NCBI GenBank assembly: GCA_002331025.1
Contig: DCYG01000016.1
Span: 80,799-96,982, forward strand
Origin: Firmicutes bacterium UBA2116
Lineage (GTDB): Bacteria > Bacillota > Clostridia > Tissierellales > Sedimentibacteraceae
Direction of reading: 5' to 3'
DNA length: 16,184 nt
The notes under the pieces were generated by a model. That model was not told the DNA's origin. It searched no databases and was given only the letters and a program-made list of their open reading frames with translations. The position numbers and the translations under genes were made by a program. Numbering within the stretch: position 1 is the stretch's first letter; each line of letters opens with the position of its first letter. Below are positions 1 to 5,583 of the stretch, piece by piece.

Positions 1-1136
1 CATATATGAGGGACTTAAACGGCGGTGACAAAGTTAAGGTAATGCTTGCTCAGGCATTGTTCGGCAGACCGGGGATAATCCTCCTTGACGAGCCGACAAA
101 CAATTTGGATATTGATTCTATAGATTGGTTGGAGGATTTTTTGCTGGACTTTGAAGGCTTAGTAATTGTTGTATCCCACGACAGACACTTTTTAAACACT
201 GTTTGTACTCATATAGTTGATATAGATTACAAGAAAATTAAAATGTATGTGGGCAACTATGACTTCTGGTATGAGTCAAGTCAGTTAATGCAGCAGTTGA
301 TGAGGGATCAGAACAGAAAAAGAGAAGATAAAATAAAGGATTTACAAAACTTTATCCAAAGATTCTCAGCTAATAAATCTAAATCAAAGCAAGCAACATC
401 AAGAAGAAAGCTTCTTGAAAAATTAGAAATTGAAGAAATGCCCGCATCATCCAGAAGATATCCGTTTGTTAAATTCACTCCTGACAGGGAAGTAGGCAAT
501 GAAATATTGACGGTTGAAGGTTTATCAAAAAAGATAGACGGCATTGACATATTAAAGGATGTTTCATTCAGAGTAAACAGAGATGATAAAATATGCTTTA
601 TAGGTGAAAATGAGCTTGCTCAGACAACCTTGTTTAAAATATTAACAGGCGAAATGGAACCGGATACAGGAACTATTAAGTGGGGACAAACAATAACCAA
701 GTCATATTTTCCTAAAGACAACTCGGAATTTTTTGACGACGTTAAATTAAATCTTGTTGACTGGATGAGACAGTTTTCCGAGGATCAGTCAGAAAGCTTC
801 CTTAGAGGATTTTTAGGTCGTATGCTGTTCTCGGGAGATGATGCATTGAAACCTGCAAATGTATTGTCAGGGGGAGAGAGAGTGAGATGTATGCTTTCAA
901 GAATGATGCTTTCAGGCTCTAATGTACTGATACTTGATCAACCGACAAACCATTTGGATTTGGAATCAATTACAGCATTAAACAACGGTTTGATTGACTT
1001 TAAAGAAATTGTGATGTTTTCATCACACGACCATCAGTTTATTCAAACAATCGCAAACAGAATTATCGAGCTTACTGAAGATGGTATGATGGACAGAGCT
1101 ATGACTTACGATGAATATATAGAGAGAAGAAAATAA
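1..1136 (+). CDS. ABC-F family ATPase (YkpA/YbiT-like), 5'-truncated
   Basis: This is the C-terminal part of a soluble duplicated-ATPase ABC-F protein; such proteins act on the ribosome (translation factors or antibiotic-resistance ATPases) rather than in transport. The frame is open to the left edge, so the ATG at 6 is internal and roughly 160 residues are missing compared with the usual ~540. Residues are numbered from that ATG. Visible parts are the end of ATPase domain 1 (signature DLNGGD, then Walker B IILLDEPTNNLD at about 25-36), a charged helical linker at about 95-150 (the P-site-tRNA interaction region, containing FSANKSKSKQATSRRKLLEK), and ATPase domain 2. Domain 2 is unusual: its Walker A reads GENELAQTT, with Gln206 in place of the usual Lys, and its Walker B reads LILDQPTNHLD, with Gln312 in place of the catalytic Glu. 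Its signature LSGGE is intact. The YkpA/YbiT subfamily call rests on the linker and the C-terminal pattern and is from memory. Confidence 0.9.
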   Translation, partial: YMRDLNGGDKVKVMLAQALFGRPGIILLDEPTNNLDIDSIDWLEDFLLDFEGLVIVVSHDRHFLNTVCTHIVDIDYKKIKMYVGNYDFWYESSQLMQQLMRDQNRKREDKIKDLQNFIQRFSANKSKSKQATSRRKLLEKLEIEEMPASSRRYPFVKFTPDREVGNEILTVEGLSKKIDGIDILKDVSFRVNRDDKICFIGENELAQTTLFKILTGEMEPDTGTIKWGQTITKSYFPKDNSEFFDDVKLNLVDWMRQFSEDQSESFLRGFLGRMLFSGDDALKPANVLSGGERVRCMLSRMMLSGSNVLILDQPTNHLDLESITALNNGLIDFKEIVMFSSHDHQFIQTIANRIIELTEDGMMDRAMTYDEYIERRK

Positions 1137-1150
1137 TGGCATTTTGGGGA

Positions 1151-1218
1151 CAACCAAACGGGGACGGTCCTTTTTGGGACGAAGGTCAGTCCCAAAAAGG
1201 ACCGTCCCCGTTTGGTTG
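1151..1218. repeat. Large palindromic repeat, copy 1 (GGGGACGG family)
   Basis: This is a perfect inverted repeat with 30-bp arms at 1151-1180 and 1189-1218 and an 8-nt loop (1181-1188). The arms begin CAACCAAACG and carry the core GGGGACGGTCC, a T5 run and GGGAC. It starts 15 nt after the stop codon of the ABC-F gene. It is far more GC-rich than its surroundings. The same element recurs at 1695-1760. GGGGACGG-type palindromes occur as dispersed intergenic repeats in many Bacillota genomes (general knowledge, not checked here). There is no T-run after the right arm, so it is not a standard intrinsic terminator, and I see no clear target-site duplication. Confidence 0.9.
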
Positions 1219-1230
1219 CATCATTGGAAC

Positions 1231-1248
1231 TACAAAAACGTTTTTGTA
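1231..1248. repeat. Perfect 18-bp palindrome upstream of the csp promoter
   Basis: TACAAAAACGTTTTTGTA is its own reverse complement. It lies 13 nt after repeat copy 1 and 32 nt before the -35 box of the cold-shock gene. With no loop and an A-tract/T-tract composition it could be an operator, a bent-DNA site or a weak terminator for the ABC-F gene. Nothing in the sequence decides between these. Confidence 0.5.
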
Positions 1249-1280
1249 AATAATTAGCAATTAAAATTTAGCATAAAAGG

Positions 1281-1309
1281 TTGACAAATGCGGACTTATA
1301 TGCTAATCT
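1281..1309 (+). promoter_or_regulatory. Promoter of the cold-shock gene with long leader
   Basis: The -35 box TTGACA (1281-1286) is separated by 17 bp from TAATCT (1304-1309), which is preceded by an extended -10 TG (1301-1302). Transcription would start near 1316, giving a leader of about 130 nt before the ATG at 1447. Long structured leaders are typical of csp mRNAs, where they act in temperature-dependent translation. Here TTCACA near 1339 and TGTGAA near 1396 could pair across the leader. The fold is inference. Confidence 0.6.
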
Positions 1310-1446
1310 ATATGTGTATTACAGAGTATTTATGGATTTCACATGTTTTTTAGATATTATATGTGGTTGCTGTATATATAATATGTAAAAGCGTGTGAAT
1401 TTTTTTATACAATGCAATATAATTATTATTTTTTTAGGAGGTACTC

Positions 1447-1647
1447 ATGGCACAGGGTACAGTTAAATGGTTTAACTCAGAAAAAGGATTTGGATTTATC
1501 ACAAAAGAAGATGGAAATGACGTATTCGTACATTTCTCAGCTATCCAAGGAGATGGATTCAAAACTTTAGAGGAAGGTCAAAAAGTTAGTTTTGATGTAA
1601 CTCAAGGAAACAGAGGAGACCAAGCAGCTAACGTTACAAGAATATAA
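1447..1647 (+). CDS. cspA: Cold-shock protein (CspA/CspB family)
   Basis: This is a 66-residue single cold-shock domain, the usual length for the family, which binds single-stranded RNA/DNA as an RNA chaperone in the cytoplasm. It shows the start GTVKWFNSEKGFGFI with RNP1 (KGFGFI, about residues 14-19) and RNP2 (VFVHF, about 26-30), and ends with the usual basic strand (NVTRI). The start is fixed by the strong site AGGAGGT at 1436-1442, 4 nt before the ATG. The gene is monocistronic: it has its own promoter (1281-1309), a long leader and an intrinsic terminator right after the stop. It sits between two copies of the same large palindromic repeat. The family assignment is certain; which csp paralogue it is cannot be told. 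Confidence 0.97.
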   Translation: MAQGTVKWFNSEKGFGFITKEDGNDVFVHFSAIQGDGFKTLEEGQKVSFDVTQGNRGDQAANVTRI

Positions 1648-1662
1648 CTGGCAGCTAAAAAC

Positions 1663-1689
1663 AAAAAATCGGGATAACCCGATTTTTTT
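1663..1689 (+). terminator. Intrinsic terminator of the cold-shock gene
   Basis: A 7-bp stem AATCGGG (1667-1673) / CCCGATT (1678-1684) with loop ATAA is preceded by an A-run and followed by a T-run (1683-1689). It begins 16 nt after the csp stop codon. Confidence 0.9.
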
Positions 1690-1694
1690 AGCAT

Positions 1695-1760
1695 CAACCA
1701 ATAGGGGACGGTCCTTTTTGGGACTATTCAGTCCCAAAAAGGACCGTCCCCTATTGGTTG
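1695..1760. repeat. Large palindromic repeat, copy 2 (GGGGACGG family)
   Basis: A perfect inverted repeat with 30-bp arms at 1695-1724 and 1731-1760 and a 6-nt loop. It matches copy 1 over the inner 21 bp and the outer 7 bp, but reads AATAG where copy 1 reads AACGG. The other arm changes to match, so pairing is kept. Its right end touches the Shine-Dalgarno region of ispA (GGAGGAGG from about 1760). A reading frame that begins inside this repeat (ATG at 1718) joins ispA in frame and must not be taken as its start. Confidence 0.9.
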
Positions 1761-1774
1761 GAGGAGGAGATACC

Positions 1775-2662
1775 ATGAATTTTAACAGTTGGTTAAAAAA
1801 TAAAATAAATAATATAGAAGATTTTATAAGAAATATTATTGGTGAGGAAAACAATCCTCAAGGTGTAATTTATGAAGCAATGAACTACAGTTTGTTGTCG
1901 GGAGGCAAGAGGTTAAGACCTGTTTTATTATTGGCTTCGTACGAATTGTTTAAGGATAACTCAACAGATGTAATGCCATTTGCCTGCTCAATGGAAATGA
2001 TTCATACATATTCTTTAATACATGATGATTTACCGGCTATGGACAATGATGACTATAGAAGAGGAAAATTGTCAAATCATAAAAAGTACGGAGAAGCAAT
2101 CGCAATATTGGCAGGTGACGGACTGCTGAACAAGGCATTTGAAACAGGGATTAAAGCATGCCTAAGCTATGATGATAAAAGCAGGGGTTTAGAAGCTTTA
2201 AATATTATAGCAAAAGCTTCCGGAGTTGACGGTATGATCGGGGGACAGGTAGTTGATATGTCCGGACATGAGAAAATTAAAACTTTAGAGAATTTAAAAT
2301 ATATGTATTCTTTAAAGACCGGTGCTATAATTAAAAGCAGCATAATTGCAGGAGCAATATTGGGCGGTGCGGATGAAGCTCAATTGGAGTCGCTTGAGAT
2401 TTTTGCGGATAAAATAGGCCTGGCTTTTCAAATAGAAGATGATATATTGGACGTTACAAGCACACTTGAAAAGTTAGGTAAAAAAACAGGCAGCGATATT
2501 GCTAATGATAAAATTACTTATTTGTCTTTTGTATCAATAGAAGAGGCACAAAGTCAGGCAGAGCAGCTTACTAAAGAAGCAACAGGAGTGTTAAGCATAT
2601 TTGGAGATAAGGCAAAATATTTAATAGAGCTGGCTGAGTCCCTGACAAAAAGAGACCACTGA
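1775..2662 (+). CDS. ispA: Polyprenyl (farnesyl/geranylgeranyl) diphosphate synthase
   Basis: This 295-residue short-chain trans-prenyltransferase condenses isopentenyl diphosphate with allylic diphosphates, giving C15 (or C20) precursors of undecaprenyl phosphate and other isoprenoids. Visible motifs are GGKRLRP (43-49), the first Asp-rich motif DDLPAMD (84-90) in the context TYSLIHDD typical of bacterial FPP synthases, GQVVDM (157-162), KTGAI (181-185) and the second Asp-rich motif DDILD (222-226). The start is the ATG at 1775, 7 nt after GGAGGAGG. The upstream in-frame ATG at 1718 would add 19 residues encoded by the palindromic repeat and is rejected. There is no obvious promoter between the csp terminator and the gene other than what the repeat may supply. 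A strong terminator follows. C15 versus C20 specificity is inference from the residues before the first motif. Confidence 0.95.
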   Translation: MNFNSWLKNKINNIEDFIRNIIGEENNPQGVIYEAMNYSLLSGGKRLRPVLLLASYELFKDNSTDVMPFACSMEMIHTYSLIHDDLPAMDNDDYRRGKLSNHKKYGEAIAILAGDGLLNKAFETGIKACLSYDDKSRGLEALNIIAKASGVDGMIGGQVVDMSGHEKIKTLENLKYMYSLKTGAIIKSSIIAGAILGGADEAQLESLEIFADKIGLAFQIEDDILDVTSTLEKLGKKTGSDIANDKITYLSFVSIEEAQSQAEQLTKEATGVLSIFGDKAKYLIELAESLTKRDH

Positions 2663-2663
2663 G

Positions 2664-2707
2664 CAATGGACGGGCGATAGACTTTCAATTGACCAACGAT
2701 AGAATTT
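2664..2707 (-). repeat. 11-bp repeat array A-left (4 units, minus orientation)
   Basis: Four consecutive 11-bp units read on the minus strand: CCCGTCCATTG (2674-2664), AAAGTCTATCG (2685-2675), TTGGTCAATTG (2696-2686) and AAATTCTATCG (2707-2697). Each keeps C at position 6, A at 8, T at 9 and G at 11. The array begins 2 nt after the ispA stop codon, and its inner unit overlaps the base of the terminator hairpin. It is the mirror partner of the array at 2734-2799. Confidence 0.75.
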
Positions 2708-2732
2708 AAGAGCACCTAAGTGCTCTTAAATT
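2703..2732 (+). terminator. Intrinsic terminator between ispA and murC
   Basis: A 13-bp perfect stem (2703-2715 with 2720-2732; core AAGAGCAC / GTGCTCTT) has a CTAA loop and runs into T5 on the plus strand. It terminates ispA. The murC strand has no comparable T-run, so termination there would be weaker. It is nested between two inverted arrays of 11-bp repeats. Confidence 0.88.
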
Positions 2733-2733
2733 T

Positions 2734-2799
2734 TTATCCCATAGCGAATCTATAGCTAATCAATTGCCAACCAATTGTTAAGCTATTGCCCATCCATTG
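2734..2799 (+). repeat. 11-bp repeat array A-right (6 units, plus orientation)
   Basis: Six contiguous units of exactly 11 bp: TTATCCCATAG (2734-2744), CGAATCTATAG (2745-2755), CTAATCAATTG (2756-2766), CCAACCAATTG (2767-2777), TTAAGCTATTG (2778-2788) and CCCATCCATTG (2789-2799). Positions 6 (C), 8 (A), 9 (T) and 11 (G) are invariant in all six. The last two units run into the 3' end of murC: the CTA of unit five is the murC TAG stop, and unit six encodes part of its final residues. Confidence 0.8.
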
Positions 2800-4141
2800 T
2801 TAACAGGTCTGCTACCCCATCTACGTTGCCGGCACCCATTGTTATTATTATATCTCCATCTTTTGCCAGAGACTTTATTATTTTGGCAGCGGCTTCAAAG
2901 CTTTCGGCATAATATCCGTCTTTGTTGTATTCTTTCATTTTGCTTATTATATCTTTGGAATGAATTTCGCCGGTATCAGTTTCTCTGGCAGAATATATGT
3001 CTAACAGAATAACTTCGTCAGATAATAATAATCCTTCAGCAAACTCATTTAATAATTTTTTAGTTCTCGTAAAGGTGTGGGGTTGAAAAACGGTTATGAT
3101 TTTTCCTGATGCATAGGTCTTTGCCGTTTTTAACGTTGCCTTCATTTCCGAAGGATGGTGTGCGTAATCATCGATTACGGTTGCACCATTACATTTTCCT
3201 TTGTACTCGTATCTTCTGTGGGTACCTTTAAAGTGATACAATCCGCTCTTTATAATTTCAGTATCAATGCCAAGACAAATACATGCAGCAGCGGCAGCGA
3301 CAGAATTAAAAATATTGTGTTCTCCAAATATTTTCAGGCTGATTTCAGCAACATTTTTGCCCTCATGCATTAAATCATAAGAAGGAACAGGAGTCAGCTT
3401 TATATTTTCAGGATAATAGTCGGCGCTGTCGTCGGGACCAAATGTTACTACCTTGCACTTCAGATCATTAAAAAGCTCTTTATGCTTTACATTTACTATC
3501 AGGTGTCCTGACTCAGGTAATATATTGGCGTACTCAACAAAAGCCCTTTCAATATCAGGTAAATCCTTGTAATAATCAAGGTGGTCTTCCTCTATATTCA
3601 GAATTATTTCCATTGTCGGATTAAATTTCAAAAAGTTTCTTCTGTATTCACATGCTTCTGTCAGCATTAAATCATATGAACCTTTAAGTAAATTTCCTCC
3701 GAGAGAATCCATTTCACCTCCCAAAAATATGGTTGGCTGCAAATCTGTTTCTATTAATATTGAAGACAGCATGCCTGTTGTTGTGGTTTTTCCGTGTGTG
3801 CCGGAAACACAGATGGAATTTTTATAGTTCTTCATGATATAACCTAAAAACTCCGCCCTGCCCATAATATTCAAATTCAATTCCTGAGCCCGCAACAATT
3901 CCGGGTTATCATTTGAAATTGCAGATGTATAAACTACCAAATCTATGTCATCGGTAATGTTTTTGCTGTCGTGATTTATGTATATTTTAGCGCCGTTGTC
4001 TATTAATTTTTTTATTATGTGAGAATTGCTTCTGTCTGAACCGGAAATCTTAACTCCTTCACTAATCATTACTTCAGCCAAAGCACTCATGCTTATTCCG
4101 CCAATACCAATAAAATATATGGATTTGAAATTTTGATTCAT
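2783..4141 (-). CDS. murC: UDP-N-acetylmuramate--L-alanine ligase
   Basis: MurC adds L-Ala to UDP-MurNAc with ATP, the first peptide step of peptidoglycan precursor synthesis in the cytoplasm. The 452-residue product has a normal family length. Motifs are the N-terminal nucleotide-sugar Rossmann glycine loop GIGGISMSALAEVM (11-24), the P-loop GTHGKTTTTG (114-123), EACEYR (162-167), NIEEDHLDYY (182-191), GEHN (273-276) and DDYAHHPSE (324-332). The start ATG at 4141 has AAGGAG (complement of 4148-4153) 6 nt upstream. It is transcribed alone, convergent with ispA and divergent from tsaE. The final residues (LLTMDGQ) and the TAG stop lie inside an 11-bp repeat array, so the C-terminal tail may have been altered by that repeat. 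A promoter and two inverted repeats precede it. Confidence 0.97.
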   Translation of the reverse strand: MNQNFKSIYFIGIGGISMSALAEVMISEGVKISGSDRSNSHIIKKLIDNGAKIYINHDSKNITDDIDLVVYTSAISNDNPELLRAQELNLNIMGRAEFLGYIMKNYKNSICVSGTHGKTTTTGMLSSILIETDLQPTIFLGGEMDSLGGNLLKGSYDLMLTEACEYRRNFLKFNPTMEIILNIEEDHLDYYKDLPDIERAFVEYANILPESGHLIVNVKHKELFNDLKCKVVTFGPDDSADYYPENIKLTPVPSYDLMHEGKNVAEISLKIFGEHNIFNSVAAAAACICLGIDTEIIKSGLYHFKGTHRRYEYKGKCNGATVIDDYAHHPSEMKATLKTAKTYASGKIITVFQPHTFTRTKKLLNEFAEGLLLSDEVILLDIYSARETDTGEIHSKDIISKMKEYNKDGYYAESFEAAAKIIKSLAKDGDIIITMGAGNVDGVADLLTMDGQ

Positions 4142-4193
4142 TATCTTCTCCTTGAATATTCTTATATATTCATTTTATTCATATAATAAATGT

Positions 4194-4214
4194 CTTACTA
4201 CTATTATTAGTAAG
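4194..4214. repeat. Inverted repeat in the murC leader
   Basis: CTTACTA (4194-4200) and TAGTAAG (4208-4214) form a 7-bp stem with a 7-nt loop, about 50 nt upstream of the murC start codon. It could be a leader hairpin or an operator. No known regulator is recognised. Confidence 0.35.
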
Positions 4215-4228
4215 GATATTTATTAACT

Positions 4229-4245
4229 TTTGTTCTATGAACAAA
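4229..4245. promoter_or_regulatory. 17-bp palindrome at the predicted murC transcription start
   Basis: TTTGTTCTATGAACAAA has perfect 7-bp arms and a 3-bp spacer. It covers about +1 to +17 relative to the predicted murC promoter on the minus strand. It may be an operator or a 5'-end RNA hairpin. Its arm order (GTTC...GAAC) is opposite to that of the Bacillota LexA box, so I do not call it LexA. Confidence 0.4.
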
Positions 4246-4252
4246 TCATAAC

Positions 4253-4281
4253 ATTATAACATGTCCCATTGCATTGTTCAA
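4253..4281 (-). promoter_or_regulatory. Predicted murC promoter
   Basis: On the minus strand TTGAAC (4281-4276) and TATAAT (4258-4253) are separated by 17 bp. Transcription would begin near 4246, leaving a leader of about 105 nt before murC. Confidence 0.55.
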
Positions 4282-4332
4282 TGGTTTTTAATTTGCTAAA
4301 AGTAGCAATTTTACCAAGTATATTATTCTTTC

Positions 4333-4361
4333 TTGATTTTTTAAATTCAGAAATGTATAAT
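4333..4361 (+). promoter_or_regulatory. Predicted promoter of the tsaE operon
   Basis: TTGATT (4333-4338), a 17-bp spacer and a perfect TATAAT (4356-4361). Transcription would start near 4368, exactly where the 11-bp repeat array of the leader begins. Confidence 0.7.
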
Positions 4362-4366
4362 GAAAA

Positions 4367-4409
4367 CAATTGGTTAGCGTTGATTAGCAATAGATAAGCA
4401 ATTGATGAG
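4367..4409 (-). repeat. 11-bp repeat array B (4 units) in the tsaE leader
   Basis: Read on the minus strand the units are CTCATCAATTG (4409-4399), CTTATCTATTG (4398-4388), CTAATCAACG (4387-4378, one base short) and CTAACCAATTG (4377-4367). They match the consensus of the arrays near 2664-2799, with one unit identical to a unit there at ten of eleven positions. The array fills the 5' leader of tsaE up to its Shine-Dalgarno-like GAGGAG (4411-4416). No hairpin-centred mirror array is seen here. Confidence 0.65.
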
Positions 4410-4432
4410 CGAGGAGAGCAGAAAAAATTACT

Positions 4433-4885
4433 ATGGAAATAACGGTAAACAGTTTAAAGGATACAGAACAATTAGGAAATATTATAGGCAGATGCTTAGA
4501 CAAGGGAGACGTTCTATGCTTAGACGGTGATCTGGGTGTTGGAAAAACTGCCCTGACACAGTTTATTGCGAAAGAATTTGGTGTTAAAGAGTATATAACG
4601 AGCCCTACATTCACAATAATAAAGGAATATGAAGGGAAATTACCTTTTTATCACATGGATGTATACAGGTTGGACTCAACAGATGATATGTATGATTTAG
4701 GTTATGAAGAATATATTTATTCTGAGGGGGTAACTGTTATTGAATGGTCTGAAAAAATTGAAGAAATTTTGCCGGAAGAAAGAATTAACATATATATAAA
4801 AAGAATCGATGACGTCAGACGCGTACTGTATATCGACGGTAGTGGAAAAGCCTATGACAAATTAGTTGGGGAGTTGAACAGTTAA
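4433..4885 (+). CDS. tsaE: tRNA t6A biosynthesis ATPase TsaE
   Basis: TsaE is the small P-loop ATPase that drives the TsaB-TsaD complex in forming N6-threonylcarbamoyl-adenosine at position 37 of ANN-decoding tRNAs. The 150-residue product has Walker A GDLGVGKTAL (32-41), SPTFTI (57-62), HMDVYRL (74-80) and the EW pair (104-105) expected in the family. The ATG at 4433 gives a normal N-terminus (MEITVNSLKDTEQLG). The only good Shine-Dalgarno (AGGAG, 4412-4416) is 16 nt away, unusually far; an in-frame ATT at 4427 would be closer but is a very rare start. It is first in an operon and its stop overlaps the tsaB start by one base (TAATG). Confidence 0.95.
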   Translation: MEITVNSLKDTEQLGNIIGRCLDKGDVLCLDGDLGVGKTALTQFIAKEFGVKEYITSPTFTIIKEYEGKLPFYHMDVYRLDSTDDMYDLGYEEYIYSEGVTVIEWSEKIEEILPEERINIYIKRIDDVRRVLYIDGSGKAYDKLVGELNS

Positions 4886-5574
4886 TGAAAATACTTGCAA
4901 TTGAATCAAGCTCTATAACTGCATCCTGTGCAGTTTCAGAGGGAACTGATTTATTAGGAGAGGTATCATTAAATCATAAAAAAACACATTCAGAAAAGTT
5001 AATGCCGTTAATAGAAAAATTAATGGAGGAGTTACAGTTAAATATTAAGGATATTGATGTTATAGCAATATCTGAAGGACCGGGCTCGTATACAGGTCTT
5101 AGAATCGGTGCCTCAATAGCAAAAAGCTTAAGCTTTGCAGCAAACATACCTATAGCAAATATTCCCACAATAAAATCTTTAGCGGGTAACATATATGATA
5201 TTGATAAATTAATCGTTCCTATAATGGATGCAAAGGCAGGACGTATTTATACGGGCATATATAAATGGGAAAAAGGAAATTTGGTCGGGGTGAAGGAACA
5301 ATTTCCTTGTAACATAGATGAATTAATTGAAATTCTTAATGAATATAATAATCCTATTATATTCAACGGAGACGGGTCAGTTAACTATAAAGACATAATT
5401 GAGGAAAAACTTAATAAAGAGATATATTTTGCTCCGGGAGTATTTAATAATTTACGTGCTTCAACCTTATCATACTTAGCATATAATAAAGCATTGAGTG
5501 GTGAATTATCTGATGCTTTTGATTTCAAACCTCAATATTTAAGATTATCCCAAGCCGAGAGGAATAAAAAATAA
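4885..5574 (+). CDS. tsaB: tRNA t6A biosynthesis protein TsaB
   Basis: TsaB is an inactive ASKHA-fold paralogue of TsaD that forms the heterodimeric core of the t6A synthase. The 229-residue product shows MKILAIESSSITASCAV at the N-terminus (the phosphate-1-like loop) and the hallmark EGPGSYTGLRIG (about 65-76), followed by the family DAKAGRIYTGIY segment. Its ATG overlaps the tsaE stop by one base, which implies translational coupling. The next gene starts 9 nt after its stop, with the Shine-Dalgarno overlapping that stop. The catalytic partner TsaD, often next door in Clostridia, is not in this window. Confidence 0.95.
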   Translation: MKILAIESSSITASCAVSEGTDLLGEVSLNHKKTHSEKLMPLIEKLMEELQLNIKDIDVIAISEGPGSYTGLRIGASIAKSLSFAANIPIANIPTIKSLAGNIYDIDKLIVPIMDAKAGRIYTGIYKWEKGNLVGVKEQFPCNIDELIEILNEYNNPIIFNGDGSVNYKDIIEEKLNKEIYFAPGVFNNLRASTLSYLAYNKALSGELSDAFDFKPQYLRLSQAERNKK

Positions 5575-5583
5575 GGAGGGTTT

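Noticed and set aside
1151..1218. Palindromic repeat copy 1 as terminator of the ABC-F gene
   Set aside because: The hairpin is very stable but has no U-tract after the right arm; the same element occurs upstream of ispA where a terminator would make no sense.
1718..1774. In-frame N-terminal extension of ispA starting at ATG 1718
   Set aside because: It is encoded by the palindromic repeat, lacks a Shine-Dalgarno, and family proteins start near the ATG at 1775, which has GGAGGAGG upstream.
2664..2799. 11-bp repeats as a CRISPR array or an ordinary microsatellite
   Set aside because: Units are far too short with no spacers for CRISPR, and too diverged at fixed positions, on both strands, for simple slippage.
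4229..4245. LexA (SOS) box upstream of murC
   Set aside because: The Bacillota LexA box is GAAC-N4-GTTC; here the half-sites are in the opposite order.
4266..4292. Terminator CCATTG...CAATGG followed by Ts between murC and tsaE
   Set aside because: The stem is only 6 bp, it lies between divergent promoters with no gene to terminate, and it overlaps the predicted murC -35 box.
4142..4366. T-box or riboswitch in the murC-tsaE gap
   Set aside because: No specifier loop, T-box core sequence or riboswitch-like conserved core could be seen; only short inverted repeats and two promoters.
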